NCBI GenBank assembly: GCA_001787465.1
Contig: MFXJ01000005.1
Span: forward strand, 1-12,873
Direction of reading: 5' to 3'
Source of the DNA: Candidatus Peregrinibacteria bacterium RIFOXYB2_FULL_32_7
GTDB taxonomy: Bacteria; Patescibacteriota; Gracilibacteria; UBA1369; GWF2-33-10
Length of the DNA stretch: 12,873 nucleotides
The notes under the pieces are model-generated. The model saw only the letters and a program-made list of their open reading frames with translations, searched no databases and was not told where the DNA came from. Below, in pieces: positions 1 to 7,116 of the stretch (positions are counted from its first letter, which is position 1; every line of letters begins with the position of its first letter). Both the position numbers and the translations under genes were made by a program.

Positions 1-96
1 TATTGTTTATTTACCTTATAAAATAAATAATTAAGCTTCGGAGCATATACTACTTAATTTTAAAATTTAAAAGCGGAGTAGTATAAATCTAAAAGA
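1..96. other. Gene-free left edge with an inverted repeat
   Basis: No coding region is visible before the TPR gene stop. Positions 47-53 (ATACTAC) and 78-84 (GTAGTAT) are perfect inverse complements separated by 24 bases of AT-rich sequence, and CGGAG occurs in the same orientation near both arms. The hairpin lies just downstream of the minus-strand TPR gene, so it could help end that transcript, but no clear U-tract follows it. The loop carries the AAAATTTAAAA motif found in other spacers of this window. Confidence 0.35.
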
Positions 97-681
97 CTAT
101 CTCTTTTTCTCGTATTCTTTTTTAAAAAACAAAGCGGTTTTTAAACATTGATGGACTTTTTCATTATTAGGATCAATATGAACTGCTCGATTAAGAAGTT
201 CAATTGTCCTATCAAAACTTTTTTCATGAAGATAACAAACTGCTAAATCACATAAAATTAAACAATCATTCACATTAAGATTCAAAGCTCTTTCCAAAAC
301 TATCAACCCTCTCTTTCGATTCCCACTGTGAAAATAAGACCAGCCAAGACAACGTAAAATCTCCGGATGGTTTCTTTCAATTTGATCAGATTCTTCCAAA
401 TGTTGAATTGATTCATGCCAGCTACCTAAGCAAGAATATAGGAATCCAATTAAATAATGAGCGTTAGCATTTCGGTTATCTAATTTCAAAGCATATTTCA
501 AAGCTTTTTCCGCTTTTTCATAATCTTTTAAAGATAAATAATTATCTCCTATCTCTTCATAAGCGGCAACACAATCAACATCGCTTAATAAAATTTTCTG
601 ACACAACTTAATGGCTTCTAAATGCCGACCTTCTAATTTAAGCTTATCAGCTTCTTTAATAAACGGATTATCTATGCTCAT
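97..681 (-). CDS. TPR repeat protein
   Basis: The product is a 194-residue protein made almost wholly of tetratricopeptide repeats, which build a superhelical surface for protein binding. About five consecutive 34-residue units can be followed. They show the usual pattern of a small residue after an aromatic in helix A and an A or S in helix B, for example EIGDNYLSLKDYEKAEKAL and DLAVCYLHEKSFDRTIELL. There is no signal peptide or membrane segment, so it is probably cytoplasmic. The frame stays open upstream to an ATG at 735, but that start would overlap galU and lie upstream of a strong promoter at 707-735. The ATG at 681 (MSIDNPF) fits the promoter, leaving a leader of about 20 bases. The binding partner cannot be told from sequence. 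Family call is firm; the specific role is unknown. Confidence 0.85.
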   Translation of the reverse strand: MSIDNPFIKEADKLKLEGRHLEAIKLCQKILLSDVDCVAAYEEIGDNYLSLKDYEKAEKALKYALKLDNRNANAHYLIGFLYSCLGSWHESIQHLEESDQIERNHPEILRCLGWSYFHSGNRKRGLIVLERALNLNVNDCLILCDLAVCYLHEKSFDRTIELLNRAVHIDPNNEKVHQCLKTALFFKKEYEKKR

Positions 682-706
682 TTGGGTATTTTTATTAAAT
701 CTGATT

Positions 707-735
707 ATTATATCAAAATTAACTACCCAAATCAA
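707..735 (-). promoter_or_regulatory. Sigma70-like promoter for the TPR gene
   Basis: On the minus strand the sequence reads TTGATT (735-730), a 17-bp spacer, then TATAAT (712-707), with TG one base before the -10 (extended -10). Transcription would begin near 700 and give a short leader before the ATG at 681. The -35 lies inside the last codons of galU, so the TPR gene can be expressed independently of galU. Confidence 0.7.
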
Positions 736-1591
736 GAGTCCTTAAATACTTTTTTAAACTATCTGCAAGAATCGGTCTTTTTAGAGCAAAATCAATGGTA
801 GCCTTAATAAACCCTAATTTATCACCAGTATCGTATCTTTTACCAGAAAATTTTAAACCATATATTTTTCTTTCATTTATTAAAACATTAAGCCCATCAA
901 TTAAACGCAATTCACCATCTTTGCCATGTGGAGCTTTTTTAAGAGCAGAAAATATATCAGGCGTCAAAACATATTTTCCAATAATACCTAGATTCGAAGG
1001 CGCAAACTTTGGATCAGGTTTTTCTACGAAATTTTTAGCAACATAAATCTTTCCTTCATTTGATATTGGATCAAAAATGCCATAATTCTTTGTTTCATTT
1101 TTAGGAACTTCATATAAAGCCATTACCGGAGAATTTTTCTTTTCAAAAACTTCTATTAATTGTTTCGATGCTGGAATCTCACTATCAACAATATCATCAC
1201 CAAAAAGCACCAAAAAAGGCTCATTACCAATAATTTTTTCAGCATGCAGGATAGCATCACCATCACCAAGCGGTCGAGCTTGTCTTATATAAATAAATTT
1301 TGCTAAATTTTCTATTCCTCTGATCTCTTCCAAAAGTTCGATTTTTCCTTTCTCAAGCAAATTATGTTCAAGTTCAAAACAATGATCAAAATGATCTTCA
1401 ATCACGCGCTTACCTCGACCAGTAATTAAAATTATTTCCTCAATCCCAGAAGCAACCGCTTCCTCAACCAAATATTGAATCACCGGTTTATCGACAATAG
1501 GCAACATTTCTTTTGGCTGAGCTTTAGTAGCAGGCAAAAATCGAGTGCCAACACCGCCAACAGGGAATACAGCTTTTGTAATGCGAGACAT
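719..1591 (-). CDS. galU: UTP--glucose-1-phosphate uridylyltransferase
   Basis: The enzyme makes UDP-glucose from UTP and glucose-1-phosphate, supplying activated sugar for surface polysaccharides and glycolipids in the cytoplasm. At 290 residues it has the usual length of bacterial GalU. The nucleotide-binding loop is at residues 12-31 (GGVGTRFLPATKA then PKEMLP), where most GalU proteins have AGLGTRMLPATKA. The uridine region QARPLGDGDAIL is at 104-115, the metal-binding GDD at 131-133 and the sugar-phosphate VEKP at 189-192. The C-terminal RYDTGDKLGF is at 252-261. The usual GLGHA in the third motif reads GDGDA, a mild departure. It has its own predicted promoter upstream and its 3' end carries the TPR promoter. 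RmlA-type thymidylyltransferase is the nearest alternative, but KEMLP and the GDKLG ending fit GalU. Confidence 0.93.
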   Translation of the reverse strand: MSRITKAVFPVGGVGTRFLPATKAQPKEMLPIVDKPVIQYLVEEAVASGIEEIILITGRGKRVIEDHFDHCFELEHNLLEKGKIELLEEIRGIENLAKFIYIRQARPLGDGDAILHAEKIIGNEPFLVLFGDDIVDSEIPASKQLIEVFEKKNSPVMALYEVPKNETKNYGIFDPISNEGKIYVAKNFVEKPDPKFAPSNLGIIGKYVLTPDIFSALKKAPHGKDGELRLIDGLNVLINERKIYGLKFSGKRYDTGDKLGFIKATIDFALKRPILADSLKKYLRTLDLGS

Positions 1592-1633
1592 TATAATGAA
1601 AAATTAAGGATGTCCTTCGAACACTTAAAAAAA

Positions 1634-1662
1634 TATATATAATTTGCAAAGCAAAACATCAA
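1634..1662 (-). promoter_or_regulatory. Probable promoter for galU
   Basis: On the minus strand TTGATG (1662-1657) is followed after 17 bp by TATATA (1639-1634). The predicted start near 1627 gives a leader of about 36 bases before the galU ATG. The -10 is only a fair match, so confidence is moderate. Confidence 0.45.
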
Positions 1663-1677
1663 TTTATCATTCATCAT

Positions 1678-2136
1678 TTATTCTATTTCAATCATTTTCA
1701 TTTTCGCTTTTTCAATTATTGGAATACTGATTATCAAAACGTTATTTTCAAAACTTGCTTTTAGTTTTGTAGTATCAACATCTTCCGGTAAAACGATTCG
1801 TCTTCGGAATTCGCCCCACTGGCATTCTTCTGTAATTGGCATCAATTCCCTATCTAAAGGAAATTTCCTCTCCCCTTCCAAAAGCAGAACATCAAAATGT
1901 AATAAAATCTTTATCCCGTTTTTTTTAATTCCAGGAATTTGAGCGATAATATACAAATTTTCATAATCTCGATAAACATCAACATCAAGCTCTCCGCAAG
2001 AAGCTTTGGACGCTAAATCTTCTACTTTATCATCCTGAATTTTATCAATCGTCAGATCATGCTCACGTTTAACTTGAGAAATTATAAGCTCCTCTTTTTT
2101 CTTTATACCAGTAATATTTTGGATGCCAATTGACAT
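1678..2136 (-). CDS. Hsp20/alpha-crystallin small heat-shock protein
   Basis: This 152-residue protein belongs to the small heat-shock family, ATP-independent holdases that form oligomers and keep unfolding proteins soluble. The alpha-crystallin domain spans about residues 50-139: DVDVYRD starts the sandwich, GEFRRRIVLPEDVD (108-121) is the typical central strand pair, and ASFENNVLIISIP (127-139) is the family's A-x-x-x-N-G-V-L-x-I-x-I-P motif with N in place of G. A C-terminal I-E-I (149-151) matches the I-x-I motif that docks between dimers. The N-terminal arm of about 48 residues is charged. It lies 29 bp downstream of ftsH on the same strand, so the two are probably co-transcribed as a quality-control pair. 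No separate promoter or CIRCE-like operator was seen. Confidence 0.9.
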   Translation of the reverse strand: MSIGIQNITGIKKKEELIISQVKREHDLTIDKIQDDKVEDLASKASCGELDVDVYRDYENLYIIAQIPGIKKNGIKILLHFDVLLLEGERKFPLDRELMPITEECQWGEFRRRIVLPEDVDTTKLKASFENNVLIISIPIIEKAKMKMIEIE

Positions 2137-2165
2137 AATTTAGGACAAAGGATAAAGAAAAAACA

Positions 2166-4016
2166 TTATTTTGCAGATACTATTTTCTTTACACTAAAGT
2201 ATTTTAAAAATTCCTCTCTCGTCAATGTTTCTTTCTTAATTAAATCTTCCGCAATTTCAATTAATTTATCTTTATTTTTTAGTAAAATTTCTTTTGTTTT
2301 TTTATAAGCTTTTTCCAAAATCGATTGTACATATTTATCAATTTCTTCAGCAGATTTCTCTGAATAATCTTTTGTATGAGCAAAATCTTTACCTAAAAAT
2401 ATTTCTTCATTTCTCTTACCAAATATCGTCAATCCAAGTGGACTCATAGCATATCTCGTTACCATATTTTTTGCAATCTGAGTTGCTCTTTCTAAATCAT
2501 TAGAAGGTCCAGTTGTTGTTTCTTTAAATATAATTTCCTCAGCCACATATCCGCCCAAAAGCGAAGATAATTCATCCTCAAATTTAGACCTAGAATATAG
2601 AACATAATCTTGTTCAGGCAAAAACCAAGTAACTCCAAGCGCCATACCTCTAGAAATAATTGAAATTTTCTGAACTGGATCGCAATTAGGAAGAGAATGC
2701 CCAACAATCGCATGCCCAACCTCATGATAAGCTGTGATTTTTTTCTCTTTTTCTGAAATTATCTTTGATTTTCGTTCAGGTCCCATCATAACTTTTTCAA
2801 TTGCCTGTTCGATATCTTTTTCTGAAATTTTCTTCTTATTATTTTTTGCTGTCAAAATCGCGGCCTCATTCATAGCATTTTCTAAATCAGCTCCAGAAAA
2901 TCCAGGTGTATGCCTAGCAATTAAAAACAAATCAACGTCTTTATCCAAAGGTTTATTGCGACTATGAACTTCTAAAATCTCTTTCCTTTCTTCAAGTCCA
3001 GGCAAATCAACAGTAACTCTACGATCAAAACGACCAGGACGAAGAAGCGCTGGATCAAGAACATCAGGCCTATTAGTTGCGGCAATAACAATCACATTAT
3101 CATTAATTTCAAATCCATCCATTTCCGTTAAAATCTGATTCAGAGTTTGCTCACGCTCATCATGTCCGCCCCCCATTCCAGCTCCACGATGCCTGCCAAC
3201 CGCATCAATTTCATCAATAAAAATTATACAAGGCGCGTTTCTTTTTGCTTTTTTGAAAAGATCACGAACTCGGCTCGCTCCAACTCCAACAAACATTTCC
3301 ACGAACTCAGAACCAGAAATTGAAAAAAATGGCACATCTGCTTCGCCAGCAATTGCCCGCGCTAACAAAGTTTTACCTGTTCCAGGCGAGCCAATTAATA
3401 AAACTCCCTTAGGGATTTTCGCCCCGATTACCGTATATTTACTAGGATTTTTTAAGAAATCAACAATTTCCACTAATTCTTCTTTTGCTTCTTTTGAACC
3501 AGCAACATCCTTAAATCCAACTTTTTTATCTTTTTCCTTATCAAAAATCCGCGCCCGACTATTACCAAAAGAAATAGCTTGATTATTACTATTCTGAGCA
3601 TGCCGCATTAATAATAAAAGAAATCCAATTACTAAAATAAATGGAAAAACACTAATAAAAATTTCTTTCCAAAAAGTATTGCTATTATCGTCAATATTAA
3701 TTTCAAGACCTTGTCTTTTAGCCAAAGGAATTTCATTTAAAATTTCCTGAACTGTCGCTTGATTTTCTCTTTGCGTATATTCTTTCTGACCGTCCTTTAG
3801 CAAAATTTCGATCCGATTATCATAAAAAGTCAAAGACGCTACCTCTCCACCCTGAGTTTGGCTTAAAAAACTAGAATAATTCACTTCAACAGAGGGCTCA
3901 ATCTCAGTTTTTCGTGTAAGATTCAAATAAAGCGCGCTTAAGATAAAAGCGATAATAATAATATACAACAAATTAAAATTATATTTTTTCTCCTGATTTT
4001 TTTTGTCCTGCGCCAT
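2166..4016 (-). CDS. ftsH: ATP-dependent zinc metalloprotease FtsH
   Basis: FtsH is the membrane-anchored AAA+ protease that extracts and degrades misfolded membrane proteins and some soluble regulators. The 616 residues are complete. Transmembrane helix 1 is at about 14-33, a periplasmic-side domain follows at 40-115, and helix 2 is at about 118-137. Walker A is GSPGTGKT (209-216, the second position S rather than the usual P), the pore loop FVG is at 242-244, Walker B IIFIDE is at 264-269, and the second region of homology [21 protein letters not shown] is at 313-333. The zinc site is HEVGH (431-435), with the third ligand D507 in SNDLERAT. The gene heads a likely ftsH-hsp20 operon and starts from a divergent promoter shared in space with the next plus-strand gene. 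No Shine-Dalgarno is visible before the ATG. Confidence 0.97.
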   Translation of the reverse strand: MAQDKKNQEKKYNFNLLYIIIIAFILSALYLNLTRKTEIEPSVEVNYSSFLSQTQGGEVASLTFYDNRIEILLKDGQKEYTQRENQATVQEILNEIPLAKRQGLEINIDDNSNTFWKEIFISVFPFILVIGFLLLLMRHAQNSNNQAISFGNSRARIFDKEKDKKVGFKDVAGSKEAKEELVEIVDFLKNPSKYTVIGAKIPKGVLLIGSPGTGKTLLARAIAGEADVPFFSISGSEFVEMFVGVGASRVRDLFKKAKRNAPCIIFIDEIDAVGRHRGAGMGGGHDEREQTLNQILTEMDGFEINDNVIVIAATNRPDVLDPALLRPGRFDRRVTVDLPGLEERKEILEVHSRNKPLDKDVDLFLIARHTPGFSGADLENAMNEAAILTAKNNKKKISEKDIEQAIEKVMMGPERKSKIISEKEKKITAYHEVGHAIVGHSLPNCDPVQKISIISRGMALGVTWFLPEQDYVLYSRSKFEDELSSLLGGYVAEEIIFKETTTGPSNDLERATQIAKNMVTRYAMSPLGLTIFGKRNEEIFLGKDFAHTKDYSEKSAEEIDKYVQSILEKAYKKTKEILLKNKDKLIEIAEDLIKKETLTREEFLKYFSVKKIVSAK

Positions 4017-4052
4017 TTTTTAAAAAAATTTAATAATTTAATTCGGGTTTTT

Positions 4053-4081
4053 ATTTTAACCAAAATTTAGAAAAAAGTAAA
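4053..4081 (-). promoter_or_regulatory. Probable promoter for ftsH
   Basis: On the minus strand TTTACT (4081-4076) is separated by 17 bp from TAAAAT (4058-4053). The leader to the ATG at 4016 would be about 30 bases. The -35 lies only seven bases from the -35 of the divergent promoter, so the two may compete for or share a regulator. Confidence 0.5.
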
Positions 4082-4088
4082 AGGCATC

Positions 4089-4117
4089 TTGAAAAAAGAA
4101 AAATAATATGTTAAAAT
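4089..4117 (+). promoter_or_regulatory. Promoter for the coiled-coil gene; decides its start
   Basis: TTGAAA (4089-4094) is followed after 17 bp by TAAAAT (4112-4117), with TG at 4109-4110 making an extended -10. Transcription should start at about 4124, exactly at the first in-frame ATG. That ATG could only be used leaderless, so the ATG at 4154 is the better start. Confidence 0.65.
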
Positions 4118-4153
4118 CATCTGATGGCATTTTTATTTCTTAAAATTTTTTAT

Positions 4154-5134
4154 ATGTCACAAATTGACAAACTTCCACTAACCCAAAATCGTACTTCATC
4201 TTCACAAGAACGAAATTTACAAAAAGGAATAAAAGTAGCGCTAAACGAATCTCAATCTCTAGAAAAAAAAGAGTTTAATGAAAAATTAAAGCAAAAGATA
4301 GAAGCTCTTAAGGAAATTAGAAAGAGCCAAAAAGAAATGGAAAATGAAATAGAAACAGCGTCAAAAAATAAAAATCTAAGCAAAGAAGAATTAAGAAAAC
4401 TGCAAGAAAAAGAATTAAAACTGTCGGAACAATTTAATAAAAAATATTGGGAAACATCTGTATCTGATTCAAAAGAATTTGCTCGTTTACACAATATTTT
4501 AGATACAAAGATTACAAAGCCAAAAAATTTAGATGGTCTTATTATAAATTTAAAACAACTTGCCAAAGAAGAAACTGACAAAAGTGCAAAAAAAGATTTC
4601 GCATTATTAATAGATTATCTACAAATAGTTTCAGAAGCAGGATTGCAAGATGATATTTCTGGACACTCAATAGATGATTTAGGAATAAAGTGGCGGAAAA
4701 ATTTATTAGAGACAAATGAATCCTGGCAATTTTGCAAACATAATTATGAATTATATAAAAAGCAATGTTCAGATAACAAAACTCCAGGAAATCAAACAGA
4801 AACTGATTCCGTACTTACTGCATATAATAGATTATTTACAAAATTCGAAGAAATATTCCAAGAATCAGTTGTTTTGCATCATAGCCAAGATAAAAAAGCT
4901 GTCGTAGGAATTGTAAGTAAATATAAGGAACTTTTAAAAGAAGAATCTAATATATATAAAAAATTTGAATCAGAAGATACTTGGAAGAGGAATGAGTTAC
5001 TTGATCCCCAAACATGGACTGGCGAAATATTTACACAATTTGCTCCATTTAGACAGTCTGATCTTTTCCATCAATTTCAAAAAGAAAAAGGTGAAACGAA
5101 TTTAGAAGACTTTATAAATTGGTTAGAAAAATAG
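4154..5134 (+). CDS. Hypothetical coiled-coil protein
   Basis: I do not recognise this 326-residue protein. Residues 35-95 are rich in K, E, L and Q with heptad spacing and predict a long coiled coil (KLKQKIEALKEIRKSQKEM and following). The rest is mixed helical, with no cysteine cluster, no nucleotide-binding motif and no membrane segment. An upstream in-frame ATG at 4124 would add MAFLFLKIFY, but it coincides with the predicted transcription start. I therefore place the start at 4154 (MSQIDKLP). The gene stands alone between the ftsH divergent promoter and the transposase region. Coding is strongly lysine- and AAA-biased like its neighbours, so there is no sign of recent transfer. A structural or scaffold role is possible but not supported by any specific feature. 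Confidence 0.7.
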   Translation: MSQIDKLPLTQNRTSSSQERNLQKGIKVALNESQSLEKKEFNEKLKQKIEALKEIRKSQKEMENEIETASKNKNLSKEELRKLQEKELKLSEQFNKKYWETSVSDSKEFARLHNILDTKITKPKNLDGLIINLKQLAKEETDKSAKKDFALLIDYLQIVSEAGLQDDISGHSIDDLGIKWRKNLLETNESWQFCKHNYELYKKQCSDNKTPGNQTETDSVLTAYNRLFTKFEEIFQESVVLHHSQDKKAVVGIVSKYKELLKEESNIYKKFESEDTWKRNELLDPQTWTGEIFTQFAPFRQSDLFHQFQKEKGETNLEDFINWLEK

Positions 5135-5181
5135 AATTTCATCAAAAATTCATTTTCGGTTCATGAAAAATTCAGAATTGG

Positions 5182-5223
5182 ATGGGAAAATATAAATGAT
5201 ACTAAATTATATAATTTTTCCAT
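5182..5223 (+). repeat. Imperfect hairpin upstream of the Y1 transposase
   Basis: ATGGGAAAATATA (5182-5194) and TATATAATTTTTCCAT (5208-5223) form an inverted repeat with one mismatch and a small bulge around a short loop. It ends just before the conserved N-terminal codons of the transposase. Y1 transposases of the IS200/REP type bind hairpins near their element ends, so this may be a left-end or REP-like hairpin, though a chance AT-rich palindrome cannot be excluded. A TATAAT at 5210-5215 lies inside the right arm without a good -35. Confidence 0.4.
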
Positions 5224-5349
5224 ACGAATTTACCAAATAGACAATCTATTAGATTAAAAGGATTTAATTATTCACAATCAGGATATTATTTCATAACATT
5301 ATGCGCCAAAAATCGAAAAAACATTTTTGGAAACATATTAAATGAAAAA
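5215..5349 (+). pseudogene. N-terminal part of the Y1 transposase without a start codon
   Basis: In frame with the downstream CDS and open from a stop at 5212, this stretch encodes PNRQSIRLKG, then FNYSQSGYYFITLCAKNR, then KNIFGNILNEK. That is the conserved N-terminus of REP-associated Y1 transposases, which usually begins MPNRQSIRLKGYDYS. Here the codon before PNRQ is TTA (5230-5232), not ATG, and no ATG, GTG or TTG exists between the stop and 5350. Either the start has been lost or a rare codon such as ATT at 5248 is used. The segment includes the first beta strand (FITLCA) that frames the HUH active site. Confidence 0.6.
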
Positions 5350-5730
5350 ATGCATCTAAATCAATTTGGACAAATAATCCAAAAAGAATGGGAAAATACT
5401 CCAAATATAAGAAAAGAAATAATTTTAGACGAATTTATAATCATGCCAGATCATATTCATGGAATAATAAAAATAAATAATAATAGTACGGGCGTATGGC
5501 AATACGCAACGGAATACGCCCCAACATTTTTTAAATCCACATCAAAAACCTTAGGGGCATTTATCAGAGGATTTAAAGGAACAACTACTAAACAAATCAA
5601 TTTAATTAGAAACACTCCAAATTTTCCTTTATGGCAAAGAAATTATTATGAAAGAATAATCAGAAATGAAAATGCCTTAAATAATATTCGCAATTATATC
5701 AAAAATAATCCAAAAAATTGGGGAAAATGA
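5350..5730 (+). CDS. REP-associated tyrosine (Y1/HUH) transposase, N-terminally incomplete
   Basis: The product is the larger part of a Y1 single-strand transposase of the REP-associated (RAYT) branch of the IS200/IS605 superfamily, which cuts DNA next to hairpins through a phosphotyrosine. The 126 residues from the first ATG include the HUH metal motif H35-I-H37 in IMPDHIHGIIKI and the catalytic tyrosine region WQRNYYERIIRN (Y99 or Y100). The usual C-terminal helix NNIRNYIKNNPKNW closes it. The family's first strand and PNRQSIRLKG motif are encoded directly upstream at 5233-5349 but without a normal start codon, so the full protein of about 166 residues may no longer be made. A variable segment (GVWQYATEYAPT) contains a DNA hairpin. 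It is convergent with tilS, with a gap of 16 bp. Family call is firm; activity is doubtful. Confidence 0.8.
   Translation: MHLNQFGQIIQKEWENTPNIRKEIILDEFIIMPDHIHGIIKINNNSTGVWQYATEYAPTFFKSTSKTLGAFIRGFKGTTTKQINLIRNTPNFPLWQRNYYERIIRNENALNNIRNYIKNNPKNWGK
5490..5521 (+). repeat. GC-rich alternative hairpin inside the transposase gene
   Basis: GGGCGTAT (5490-5497) pairs perfectly with ATACGCCC (5514-5521). GCGTAT (5492-5497) also pairs with a nearer ATACGC (5502-5507) around a GGCA tetraloop, because AATACGC occurs twice, 12 bases apart. The two hairpins exclude each other. The sequence is markedly richer in G and C than its surroundings and encodes the variable WQYATEYAP segment. Confidence 0.55.
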
Positions 5731-5746
5731 TCAAAATCTATTTAAA

Positions 5747-6703
5747 TTAATTATCTCTAACAATTCCAGTCTTTCCTTCCACCAAAATCATTTGACCTGG
5801 TCCAAATTCTTTTTTCACATTTCCTTTCCCGGAATTCAATACTTTTAGAATCTGTTCCATGTGCTTAGAGGTAAAATAATAGGTCGATCCATGCGCTTTT
5901 TTATATAAATCAATCAAAAAAGCCTTTTGAAGAGCAAGATGTAATGCTCGAAATTCTACAATATTAAATTTAATCTCTCCCTTTACAAAAACAGCTAAAG
6001 GGATTTGTCGCTCAATCAAATCCTTAATTTCTCTTAAATTTTCTAAATTCTCCCAAAAACTTTTTTCTAAATTCGGATTAATTTTTTTCAATTCAGGAAT
6101 AACTTTCAAACGTAATCTATTTCTTGCATATTTCTCATCAAAATTCGTATAGTCATTATAAAATTTTAAATCATTTTCTGTAGCATATTTCAAAATTTCC
6201 TTCTTATTTATATGTAAAAACGGTCGAAAAATATCATTTCCGCAAATATTCATTCCAGTTAAACCATTTAATCCTGCTCCCCGCACAAAATTCAATAAAA
6301 CCGTCTCCAAATTATCATTCAAATGATGTGCGGTAACAACATATTTAGCCTTATATTTTCTCAAAAGTTTCCCGAAAAACTCATACCTTTTCTCACGGCA
6401 TTTGGCCTCCAAATTTGGAACGCAATTTTTCTTTTGTAGCGAATCTAAATCTAGTTTCTTAAATTCAAATTGTAATCCAAACTTTTTCGCATACCATTTT
6501 ACTAATTCCTCATCCGCATCACTCTCTTTTCCTCGTAATCCATGATTTACATGCGCAATAACCAATTTCAGAGGTGTTTTTTTTACAAATTTAACCAAAA
6601 TATCTAATAAAACAACTGAATCAACTCCGCCAGAAACACCCACAATTAAAACATCGTCCTTTTTTACAAATTTATCCAAAATTTGAAAAACTTTTTCCTC
6701 CAT
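5747..6703 (-). CDS. tilS: tRNA(Ile)-lysidine synthetase TilS
   Basis: TilS joins lysine to C34 of the CAU-anticodon isoleucine tRNA using ATP, so that this tRNA reads AUA instead of AUG. It is essential in most bacteria. The PP-loop SGGVDS is at residues 24-29, HVNHGLRG at 51-58, the AHHLNDNLET motif at 125-134 (often AHHxDDxxET), RGAGLNGLTGM at 141-151 and the tRNA-binding NDYTNFDEKYARNRLR at 183-198. At 318 residues it has the N-terminal catalytic domain and a short C-terminal extension, like the compact Aquifex-type enzyme rather than the longer E. coli form. The RNHCP gene lies 14 bp upstream on the same strand, so they probably share a transcript. ATA codons are common in this AT-rich window, which makes the enzyme clearly relevant. 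Confidence 0.95.
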   Translation of the reverse strand: MEEKVFQILDKFVKKDDVLIVGVSGGVDSVVLLDILVKFVKKTPLKLVIAHVNHGLRGKESDADEELVKWYAKKFGLQFEFKKLDLDSLQKKNCVPNLEAKCREKRYEFFGKLLRKYKAKYVVTAHHLNDNLETVLLNFVRGAGLNGLTGMNICGNDIFRPFLHINKKEILKYATENDLKFYNDYTNFDEKYARNRLRLKVIPELKKINPNLEKSFWENLENLREIKDLIERQIPLAVFVKGEIKFNIVEFRALHLALQKAFLIDLYKKAHGSTYYFTSKHMEQILKVLNSGKGNVKKEFGPGQMILVEGKTGIVRDN

Positions 6704-6717
6704 AAATATTTTTAAAT

Positions 6718-7053
6718 TTAAAATTTAAAATTCCAGCCCGAAGTTCTGGCGAGTAAAATTTCCTGATCATCATCTTTCGCCATTTTATTTCTCATAATTT
6801 TTCCGCATTTCTGACATTCATGCACCAAAATATAACCTTTTTTACCAGAATAATCCAAATTTTTAACTTTCATTAACCCTTCACATTTGCTTAAACGATC
6901 ACCTGGAACTTCATCATCAACATGCAAACTATAAAGACATTTCACGCAATGATTTCTAAGTCCGCCTTTTAATGGGACATTTTCAAAACTACAATTTTTA
7001 CATATAAATCCTGTATTTCTTCCTTGCGCAATAAAATTTCTTTTGATTTTCAT
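6718..7053 (-). CDS. RNHCP domain zinc-ribbon protein
   Basis: This small protein of 111 residues carries the RNHCP domain, named for its conserved motif, seen here as LRNHCVKCLYSLHVDDEVPG at 32-51. Seven cysteines are arranged as CxxC at 18/21, CxxC at 36/39, C57 and CxxC at 80/83, consistent with bound zinc. The biochemical role is not known; the fold suggests nucleic acid or protein binding. The frame is open up to an ATG at 7146, but the extra 31 residues overlap the pilN start and promoter and do not resemble the family. The domain begins at MKIKRNF, so I start at 7053. The last residues (ARTSGWNFKF) are encoded by a 42-bp dispersed repeat, and probably replace or extend the original end. 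It is upstream of tilS in a likely operon. Confidence 0.85.
   Translation of the reverse strand: MKIKRNFIAQGRNTGFICKNCSFENVPLKGGLRNHCVKCLYSLHVDDEVPGDRLSKCEGLMKVKNLDYSGKKGYILVHECQKCGKIMRNKMAKDDDQEILLARTSGWNFKF
6720..6761 (+). repeat. 42-bp dispersed repeat, copy A
   Basis: This block matches 9484-9525 at 37 of 42 positions, and all five differences are transitions. Both copies begin and end with AAAATTT and share the core TTCCAGCYCGAAGTYCTGRCG. Here it forms the last codons of the RNHCP gene, read on the opposite strand. CCAG (6733-6736) and CTGG (6746-6749) can pair as a small stem. Confidence 0.8.
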
Positions 7054-7071
7054 TTTTAAATAAGGTATAAT
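7043..7071 (+). promoter_or_regulatory. Promoter for the pilus operon
   Basis: TTGATT (7043-7048), a 17-bp spacer and a perfect TATAAT (7066-7071) precede pilN by about 45 bases, giving a leader of about 39 bases. The -35 overlaps the first codons of the divergent RNHCP gene. The same hexamers and spacing are used by the TPR promoter. Confidence 0.7.
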
Positions 7072-7116
7072 AATTAGATTTTCACAAATTTCTTTTAACT
7101 TTTTACTAAAATTACT

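Noticed and set aside
682..735. Upstream start for the TPR protein at 735
   Set aside because: It overlaps galU and precedes the predicted transcription start; the extra residues are not TPR-like.
795..1046. Plus-strand 83-codon frame inside galU, and similar frames inside ftsH (2492-2725, 2734-2967, 3253-3582), the coiled-coil gene (4252-4581, 4716-4907) and pilO (7855-8070)
   Set aside because: Each is antisense or out of frame within a well-supported gene and shows no domain of its own.
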